In this document: positions 56,781 to 64,000 of the stretch, piece by piece
Numbering within the stretch: position 1 is the first letter of the stretch
Layout: the number at the start of each line of letters is the position of its first letter
Source: Vesta saturnalis
Taxonomy: Eukaryota; Arthropoda; Insecta; Coleoptera; Lampyridae
Reading direction: 5' to 3'
Length of the DNA: 64,000 nucleotides
Assembly: GCA_036346205.1 (NCBI GenBank)
Contig: JARFJB010002037.1
Span: forward strand, 1,429,001-1,493,000
Program-made: the position numbers and the translations under genes
The notes under the pieces: model-generated
Databases searched by the model: none
What the model saw: only the letters and a program-made list of their open reading frames with translations
What the model was told of the DNA's origin: nothing

Positions 56781-57076
56781 TTGCATAATTATGAGGATAT
56801 TGAAAATATGCTCTTAAGTACCCGTAACAGGATTTTACGTTCTAAACAGGGTGACCAAGGTTTCTTGATTTGTTTGAGATTGATCTGCTTAATTAATTTG
56901 TTTGTGTGTGTGTGTGTGAGAAAGAGTCAAAAGAGAGAGAGCGAGAGAGAGAGAGAGAGAGGGGGGGGGCGGGTAGAGGAGGTGGAGAGAGAGAGAGAAA
57001 GACAGGCATGCAGGGTCAACTTAGTGAGACCCTAACACAAGTGCTGGCTTACATGTTAGCATTAAAACTATCGAAA

Positions 57077-57780
57077 TTGAAGATAATAGTAGATTATTAT
57101 GTAAGACGAGTAAATTAATCATTATTGAGCTTAAGTTTTGAAGTCAAGACGACAGCGCAGACTGCAAAGTTGAGCGAAATATTGATCAACTTACACGTCG
57201 AACGCAATATACTATTTTATCTTCAAGCCTCAAATAAGTATTCTTCGGAGTGATAACGGATGGCAAGTGTACATTGTCCTAGCCCCTCTATTAGTTTCAA
57301 CTTCGCCCTCATTATTAGGGTGAAATGAATAATGACGCCAGGCGTACGTGAATTGAAATACACAAATCAAAGACAACTTATACTATCTAAAAATTGACAG
57401 TGATAATGACATTAGTCTTGAAGATAATAGTAAATTATTATGTAAAACTAGTAAGTTGATCATTATTGAGCTCGAGTTTGGCAGTCAAGACGACAGCGCA
57501 CACTACAAAATTGAGCGATATATTGATCAAGTTACACGTCGAACGCAATATACTAGTTTATCTTCAAGAGAAAAATAAGTATCCTTTGGAGTGATGACTG
57601 ATAAGTGTGCGTCATTCTGAAAGATTTCTTTTATCTGAAACTTTCTAACAAAATCACATTGTCCTAGCCCCATTATTAGTTTCAAATTCAGTCCCATCAT
57701 TAGGTTGAAATGAGTAATGGCGCAAGGCGTATGTGATTTGAGACACAAATAAAAGACAACTTAAACTATCGAAATTCACA
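57077..57780. repeat. Two-copy tandem repeat, about 341-bp unit
   Basis: GAAGATAATAGTAGATTATT at 57077 recurs at 57418 as GAAGATAATAGTAAATTATT. Similarity extends over CAAGACGACAGCGCA, TTACACGTCGAACGCAATAT, AAGTATYCTTYGGAGTGAT and CATTGTCCTAGCCCC. The second copy has a short insertion (about 57605-57655). The unit resembles satellite monomers and directly follows the right end of the polymerase palindrome. Confidence 0.8.
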
Positions 57781-57871
57781 GTAATAATGACAAGTTTATT
57801 AGTCTCTTGAAGATACAATATTTTAATTGTTATTTTGCTATTTTAAATATAACTATTAGAAATATCTTTTT

Positions 57872-59690
57872 TCTACGACCGTGCTTAATTGGTTACTTTC
57901 CCGCACGCATTTTATTTCCGAAAGTGTCACTTTCACGTACTAGTGCGGGAAACTTACTTTCCCACACTACTTCCCCGCACTAGTGCGGGAAAATAAATCT
58001 TGTTTTGTTTCTCACATTATTTTAAATACAAGTGAGTTACAGTTATAATATCTGTGTTTAATTACTTTGCAACTATTCAAATTTACATTAGTAGTTTTAA
58101 ATCTTGTTTTGTTCATCACATTATTTTATATATAATAATAAAATCATCTGGATTATAGTTATATCTGTCTTTAACTACTTTGCATTTATTCAATTCACGT
58201 GTGTTTAACTAAACATGACCGCCAAGATTTAATACATCAAATCAAGTGTCATCTTGTCACTTCCGATAAAATGTATCACCATAGCAATACAGTAATTATT
58301 ATTGTGTCAGTCAAATCTGAATTTGCTAAAATACCTATAAGATTTTGTGTAGAAAAGTTAATAAAAGCCATTATTTGCAATGGTCTCATCAGAGGAAGAA
58401 TTACCAGAAGCTATTTTAGAATCTGCCGCTTTAGTAAATTTAGACTTGTTACCTACAAAATCCAAAGATCGGTACGAAAAACAATACGAACATTTTTTAA
58501 ATTGGTGCAAGGATAAGGGAGTTAACAGCTTTAAAGAAGAAGTGTTTCTAGCGTACTTTTATGATCTGAGAAAAGTACTGAAGCCAAACATACTTTGGTC
58601 GCGTTATTGAATGATCAAGAGTTTAGTAAAAATTAAAAAAAAAATTGATATAAGCAGGTTTAATAAGTTAACAACGTACATAAAAAAACAAAATATTGGT
58701 TTTCGAGCAAACAAAGCAAAAATATTCACTAAAGAAGATATTGCCAAATTTATGGTAGCACCAGACGAGGTATATCTTATGATAAAAGTGGCTACCATCT
58801 TTGGTTTGGCTGGAGCTTGTCGCAGAGCAGAACTTACGAACATTGCTCTTGATGACATTGAAGATAAGGGAAACCTAATCATTATCAAAATTAACGATTA
58901 CAAAAATTAGTCTTAGAGATCATTTATTATTTCCGAAGAAATAAACAGCGGAAATTATTTAAAGCTCTATAAAAAATATAGAAATTTGCGCCCCGTCAAT
59001 ACCCCACATTGGCGATTATTCATAAAATACCAAAACGGAAAGTGTTCAACACAATGCGTGGGAATTAACAAATTTGGAAAAATACCATCTGAAATCGCAG
59101 CCTTTTTGCAATTACCAAACCCAAAACTGTACACAGGACACAGCTTTCGGCGATCTTCTGCAACATTTCTTGCAGATTCCGGCGAAGGAATTACTAATAT
59201 AAAGCGGGTAGGAGGATGGAAATCGACCTCGAGGAATCCGAAAGACAAAAAACAGATATGTGCAATAAAATTCTAACAATTGGTACTGTAACAACTTTAC
59301 ATCAGAAAGAACAAAATAATGCAACTGATGTAATTGTAGATAGTCAGTTAGCGTCAACTAACACGGCTAGTTCTTCCATATTAAAACAACAGTTAGCATC
59401 GGCCATTAATTTAACAAAGCCTACAAATTGCATCTTCACAATTAATATTAATAATAAGTAATAAAACTTGATATCTTGTTTGTTTATATATTGCATATTG
59501 TTAAAATTAAATCTCTGTTATCTATACAATTTTTTTTTAGTTGCATATACGGTCGTAGAAAAAACCATGTTCCTAACACGTGCAAAAAGTGTCTTCCCGC
59601 ACTTGACTGCTTGACCGAACTCCGCTTCGCGTCGTTCGGCCAATGGCAGTCGCGTGCGGGAAAGCACCACTTTCCGCACTAGTTAGGAAA
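57872..59690 (+). mobile_element. Crypton element region with flanking inverted and TTTCCCGC motifs
   Basis: A tyrosine recombinase pseudogene (58380-59461) is flanked by TTCTACGACCGT (about 57871) and its inverse ACGGTCGTAGAA (about 59549). Clusters of TTTCCCGCAC or GTGCGGGAAA words lie on both sides (57897, 57945, 57971-57993 as a palindrome; 59594, 59654, 59670). Cryptons usually lack terminal inverted repeats, so the limits given are only a working guess. Confidence 0.55.
58380..59461 (+). pseudogene. Crypton tyrosine recombinase, broken
   Basis: The N-terminal SAM-like domain has LPTKSKDRYEKQYEHFLNWC and EEVFLAYFYDLRKVLKPN and is followed by an in-frame TGA at 58608-58610. The next part of the same frame holds FTKEDIAKFMVAPDEVYLMI and KVATIFGLAGACRRAELTNI (catalytic Arg I). 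A stop and frame change near 58909 follow. The next frame carries NTPHWRLFIKYQNGKCSTQC, YTGHSFRRSSATFLAD (His-x-x-Arg) and GGWKSTS. A shift near 59225 leads to the tail EESERQKTDMCNKI..NCIFTININ. The Tyr nucleophile should fall at the GYLE segment, which is disrupted by that last shift. The fold and motif order are those of insect Cryptons. Confidence 0.85.
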
Positions 59691-60576
59691 ATAACTATTT
59701 CCAATTTTAAGCAAATTGTAACAATAATCATTTGTAATCGCAAATATAAACAAATTAATCATTGTGTAGCATTTTTTATCCGCTAATTTCTTATGCAAAA
59801 TTAGAACTTGAGTTATAATAAATTTTGTCTCAATATTGATTTTCTAAAACATGTCGGAATATAATAATGACTTTCCATCTATTGATTTATTATGTCATTA
59901 GGTTAATGTTACCTTACTGGCAGATTTTAACATAATTAACTGGCCCCTACTTCTTTTTAATTGCTAAATAATTATACAAATACATATATTAAGATAAGAG
60001 TTATAATACTAGGATATGTATAAAATTGTTCATAACAAATAGTGCTGCTGGTTAAAAAAAAAGTATTAATAAATAGATCATTTTGAAAATTGCTAACAAT
60101 TAGTGCGTTTACCTGTGTAACAATATAATGCTTTTTATCCTTATCATAGTTCATCGCCATTTGTATTAGTATTATGTGACATGTGTATCCCAATAATGTA
60201 AAGTAGATTTTCATTTTTAAAAATGAAAACACAATACTTCGTTATATGAGAGAATACTGTTTAAAGTTTTGTCTAAAGAGAGTAACATGGCAAACATCAG
60301 ATAAGAAGTGGTTAGTATTGAGTAATTGTTTTAAGATAAGCCAATTATAGTAATAAACCATAATTTGTTATTTTATTTCACAAAACTGCTGAAAAATAAT
60401 ATCGATTTTTCAGTACACGTAATTTAATGTATACTAGTGCAATTTTATGAAATAAAAAATGAACTATCTCACGCTTTCCTTATATTGATATTTTCAAACT
60501 CAAACCTCTTGACCTTTACCATGCAAATGTGTTCTGAATGATAAAATCAAGATCTCTTTCAGTAGTGGACAGTAAA
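59691..60576. other. AT-rich intergenic DNA, possible host upstream region
   Basis: No transposon protein is recognised. If the exon at 60577 is real, promoter and 5' UTR sequence would lie here, but I see no clear core promoter element. Confidence 0.4.
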
Positions 60577-60772
60577 ATGGGGTGTAGTGCTGCAAAGAAC
60601 ATGATGGTCGAACCCTTAGGAAGTACGAAAGTAATACAATTATCGAATGGTGTTGACATTCCTCGCAAATTATCAACTCCGAAGAAATTATCGGATATAC
60701 CAGCTTTAGAAGGAGTTGATCCACAAACGGAATTTTTGGATTCTGGAACTATAAATAATGTTCACCAAAGAC
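60577..60772 (+). CDS. Putative first coding exon of a host gene with an N-terminal MGC lipid-anchor signal
   Basis: An ATG at 60577 in good context (AAAATGG) begins MGCSAAKNMMVEPLGS, a typical N-myristoylation start (Met-Gly) with an adjacent Cys for palmitoylation. The remaining residues are polar (LSNGVDIPRKLSTPKKL, then SDIPALEGVDPQTEFLDSG and TINNVHQR). The open frame reaches ACGTAAGT, a strong splice donor at 60773, with an exon of 196 nt. Codon use looks less AT-driven than in random frames nearby. It is not like any transposon protein I know. A membrane-attached small adaptor is a reasonable guess, but no family is identified and later exons are not found in the window. Confidence 0.5.
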
Positions 60773-61316
60773 GTAAGTGATTTTACAAGTTCAATTTAAT
60801 AATTTAAAACTACTGTAAGCTACGTTATTCCCTTCGATTGACGTGATAAATAATTGTAGGTTTCGATATAGATTTTTTCTGTACTATTATTAATGCAGTA
60901 ACAGTCCATTACCTTATCGTGTTATACGATTGACAATCGGTACCCACACACGTTATATTATAGTTTTTTTTTAATTAAAATTTATCAATAAAATAATGTC
61001 CTATAAAATATGAATCCTTTGTCAGAAAGCAAACAAAACATAATTTATAGACGGATTAATTATCGTACATTAATCTTTGATTGTATCTAATTCAAACGCT
61101 TAATAAGTTTTTTAAGCACCACTATTATACCGGAGCGTACGCGTCACCGACATTTTAGTTAGTGGATATACTGTTGTAACTCAGTAACATGAAAATGACG
61201 AAATCGTGATTCTTTCAAACATTGAACGAGACGCTGAGTAAAATCGCGTAAAATCAGTATCAATTTCCCATAAAATTGATATATTAGTAAATGTAATTTG
61301 ATATTAAATACGCATA
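60773..61316. other. AT-rich DNA, possible intron
   Basis: Nothing coding is recognised. This would be intron sequence if the upstream exon is real, and the pogo-like element would then lie in that intron. Confidence 0.4.
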
Positions 61317-63546
61317 GTAGAAGCGGGTATTATGGAATAGTGCGGGTATTATGGAATACCATGTTTTTAAAAAAACTAATTGCGCCATTGCAATACAGTA
61401 AACATATCGGCTGTAACATTAAGATAACTATCTTTTGTTGATTATAACGACCACGTGGTGTGAACAATTTTTAGGTAAGTAGTTATAATTTTGGTTTTTG
61501 ACATGTATAAAATTATTTCTGCCATATAACAACTGGTTTTATTTTCTTTTTAATGGAAAACAAGACGGGCTTGTCGCGGCTAATATGGAATATTCCATAT
61601 TGGCCTCGTACTTTAACCGAGTATAATTAAAAAATAAGTCGTGACGTATTTTAAAACCTATTTTTTAATTGGAGGTCTATTTATTAAGTGGAGAACATAT
61701 TACAACATTATATGGGGGATTAGATAGACATATATTTGTTTCAGAAATGCCGAAAGTAAAACCTGAACGTAAAAAGTGGTATGAAAGTGGCATGGCCAAA
61801 GCAGTAACTGCTATTCGAGACAGCAACATGGGTTGTTTGAAAGCTTGCTAGTTTTTTTGGTGTCCCCAGAACTACTCTGTTTCGATTTACAAAAAAAGTG
61901 GAGCTCCGGCTTGCTTAGGACGCAACCCCATTCTTAGCGAATGCTTAGGAAAGGAGGCGGTAAGGCACTGTTTGGTGATGGAACATATGTTTTTCGGAGT
62001 GACCAGAAGAGATGTATCTAAGATTGTTTTTCAACTAGCGAGGAGAAACGATATTCTTAATTCCTTTTCGTTGCTTAGTGAATCTGCAGGCAAAGATTGG
62101 TTGCACGGTTTTCAAAAAGGACATCAACATGTTCTCATCTTGAGGAAGCCTATTGGAACGTCATTCTCTCGAGCCGTAGGGTTTAATAGGGAATCTGGTA
62201 ATGCCTTCTTTGACATTTTAGAGCAAGAAATGAAAAAATACAATTTTACAACAGACAGGGTGTTCAATGTTGCTGAAATCGGTATGTTCACTGTCCAATG
62301 AAAATGTCCCTGTTTTCGCAATGAGAGGAAATTGACAAGTGCGCTCCTTAGTGACAGTAGTTTTATGCATGAGTGCATGTGGAAGTTTTGTTCATCCTTG
62401 GATGATTTTCCCACGTAAAAATGGGAGCGAGTGGAATATTTGCTTTCCACTCTTCAGGTTGTATACAAACCGATATATTCACCCAGTGGTTTAACCATTT
62501 TCTGGAATATGTTCATCCAATTGCTGAAAGGCCTGTGTTACAATAATTCCTTTACCTCCACACACACACTTCATACAAGGTCCAGCCACTGGACAAAACA
62601 TTAATGGGTGCACTCAAAACGTTTTACAGCGAAGAAATTCGTCAGTTTTCGAGAGCAAACAATCGCCCCGTCAATCATTTCGATGTAAGTGAACTTTTTG
62701 GAAGAGCCTATTTAAAGGTGCAAAGTGGCGAAAGAGGTGTGAATGGATTCAAAACTACAGGGTTGTTTCCAGTAAACAAACATGTTTCTAAGGACGAGGA
62801 TTTTATCCTAGAAGCACAATCAAACTCGAGTATCCCAACTGTAATGAACAATCAGAAGCAGAATTCTAGCGAGTTCTTGAACTACAGCGAACCACAACAC
62901 ATACCTCAAGTGATTTTGCCTCAGGAAATTCAGCTTCTTCCAGTTTTAAGGAAAAAAATGGATCCAAGGGAAGGCAACCTGGTCAAGCCGAAATCATAAC
63001 ATTAACTTCCAATAAGGAAGAATTGGAGGAATCAATTAATAAGGCAAATGACAAATTAAAAAACCAGGTAAAAAGAAAAGTTTAGAAAGAAAAAAAAGGT
63101 GGGCCAAGTGGTCTAAGAACCAAGGTTAGAGAATCCAAATAATGTTAAAAAAATATTGTTCTTCTGATAAGTCAAGAGGTAATGTTTCCTTAGCGAATTC
63201 ATCCAGTAATGATTTTTTCCAGATCACCAAGCACCTTCAAAAGATGCTAAATGCAGTTTTTTGTAATTGGTTGTATTCCCGAGTTAGAAAGGGCGAAATT
63301 TGGCCCCACGAACTTTGTGCCGGTATAGAAAAAGATAGTTACGTGTGTGATTACTGTCTAGTGGACTTTATAATATATTAGCTTTTCCTATCTTTGGAAT
63401 GCAGCTTAAAAGTATTGTCTTTTTTTATAAACTACATCAATAAATACTTTTAACCAGAGGTTGTCATATTTATTTAAGCAAAAAATTGCTTAGTCGCGAA
63501 AATCTTGACAAAAAATAAAAGGGTATTCCATAATAACCCCTTCTAC
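61317..63546 (+). mobile_element. Pogo/Tigger-like DNA transposon, defective
   Basis: The left end GTAGAAGCGGGTATTATGGA (61317) and the inverse of GTAGAAGGGGTTATTATGGA (to 63546) are inverted repeats. TA precedes the left end, as expected for the Tc1/mariner-pogo group; on the right a TA lies three bases away. The word GCGGGTATTATGGAATA is repeated in tandem at the left end (61323-61360). The element is 2230 bp with one + strand transposase. Confidence 0.85.
61747..63380 (+). pseudogene. Pogo/Tigger-like transposase with C-terminal PHD-like finger, broken
   Basis: It starts MPKVKPERKKWYESGMAKAV, with the MGCLKAC segment of the N-terminal HTH followed by a stop. In new frames come VPRTTLFRFTKK-like words, GRNPILSECLGKEAVRHCLV and FFGVTRRDVSKIVFQLA, then AGKDWLHGFQKGHQH and RAVGFNRESGNAFFDILEQE (CENP-B/Tigger-type DNA-binding part). 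NVAEIGMFTVQ follows, where the family has NVDETG, so the first catalytic Asp is lost. The middle catalytic region has many stops. HFDVSELFGRAYLKVQSGER and VNGFKTTGLFPVNKHV lie at 62678-62790. A tail with WPHELCAGIEKDSYVCDYC (63300-63358) is a truncated PHD-like zinc finger. The gene is inactive. Confidence 0.83.
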
Positions 63547-64000
63547 TCTACTACATCCAGTAGTGTAGTAAATACAATAAATTAGTTTTAGGGTAATACA
63601 AGTTAATAAGGAATGATTTTTTCTATTGATTTCAAATCTGCAATCAGAAAAATAGAAGAATGCCGCGTTTTCGAGATAATCTCAAGAAAATCATTTTTTA
63701 ACGGACCACCTTGTATATTATTATAGCATATTAGATTTTCCACAAAAAAATTGATGTACTGTTATGGGCAAGACACTCACTAGAAGATCAGCCTGCAAAG
63801 GTAAAGTGCATGTTACTCAGTGGTGTTGGCGGGGTTCTTGCTCGTCACTCCAAAAGGACACTCGACACAACTCAACCAAGTCACTATCCGGACAAGTATG
63901 TCACTAAGGCGCTACCCGTTAAATAAATTTATAACGAGAAAAACTTCATGGACTAGATCTTAAAATAAAATAGTTCTGGTCCAGATTTCATCAATCAGCT
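63547..64000. other. Intergenic DNA, nothing assigned
   Basis: ACGGACCACCTTGTATATTA near 63700 resembles the inverted end of a mariner-type element (TACAAGGTGG), but no partner is seen. The last 250 bp are less AT-rich than average and unassigned. Confidence 0.4.

Larger units (their letters stand above)
52804..57069. mobile_element. 4.3-kb inverted duplication of a Maverick/Polinton-type end with DNA polymerase B
   Basis: The left arm (52804-54650) and right arm (54783-57069) are inverted copies: outer sequence, microsatellite, minisatellite and DNA polymerase B 3' half occur in the same order in each, separated by a unique loop of about 130 bp. The outer limits AGCCTTAATG..AACATGTAAGCC and its inverse ending CATTAAAACT give AG..CT termini, as in Polintons. 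No 6-bp target duplication is seen. No Polinton capsid, protease, integrase or ATPase gene is visible, so this is a palindromic derivative of one end only. Confidence 0.82.

Noticed and set aside
52804..57069. Intact virus or complete Polinton
   Set aside because: Only the polymerase end is present, twice; no capsid, protease, integrase or packaging ATPase gene is visible.

Overview
The window is AT-rich, repeat-dominated nuclear DNA from an animal, almost certainly an insect. The evidence is a BEL/Pao LTR retrotransposon, many IS630/mariner-like transposases with a DUF4817-type N-terminal helix-turn-helix, a piggyBac, a PIF/Harbinger with an intron, Crypton and pogo/Tigger elements, decayed non-LTR retrotransposons and a Maverick/Polinton-type DNA polymerase B. 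A beetle or other holometabolous insect would fit, but nothing here fixes the order. I see no bacterial genes, no operons and no functional RNA gene.

Layout. 1-9.4 kb is one continuous GT-rich short-repeat array (TGTGTC hexamers, GTGTC pentamers, then TGTGC/GTGTTGTGC and TGTGAG variants) with only about ten A residues in its first 8.76 kb. 9.4-18.8 kb holds a palindromic mariner-type element (10630-12460), a LINE scrap, a tRNA-like sequence inside a short inverted repeat, two CA-rich arrays of opposite polarity to the first array, and a decayed mariner-type transposase. 18.8-26.1 kb is a deleted mariner-type element split by a BEL/Pao retrotransposon (19690-25938) with 217-bp LTRs and a CTAGT target duplication. 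26.1-31.1 kb has a LINE scrap, degenerate tandem repeats and a piggyBac with visible terminal inverted repeats. 31.3-32.5 kb is a purine-only (GGGAGA)n array. 34.8-46.3 kb is a nest of at least four mariner-type elements with long inverted repeats plus a decayed LINE. 46.6-48.0 kb is another LINE. 48115-51940 is a Harbinger with TAA target duplication, a split transposase and an antisense MADF gene inside its intron. 52.8-57.1 kb is a giant inverted repeat carrying a DNA polymerase B fragment in each arm. 58.4-59.5 kb is a broken Crypton recombinase. 60577-60772 may be the only host coding exon (an MGC-type N-terminus with a splice donor). 61.3-63.5 kb is a broken pogo/Tigger element.

Nearly all coding sequence is transposon-derived and carries frameshifts or stops. 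The genes do not form one pathway; the window records successive, often nested insertions. The items I consider most worth a second look are the A-depleted array, the head-to-head polymerase palindrome, the Harbinger gene-within-intron arrangement, and the tRNA-like sequence bracketed by an inverted repeat.
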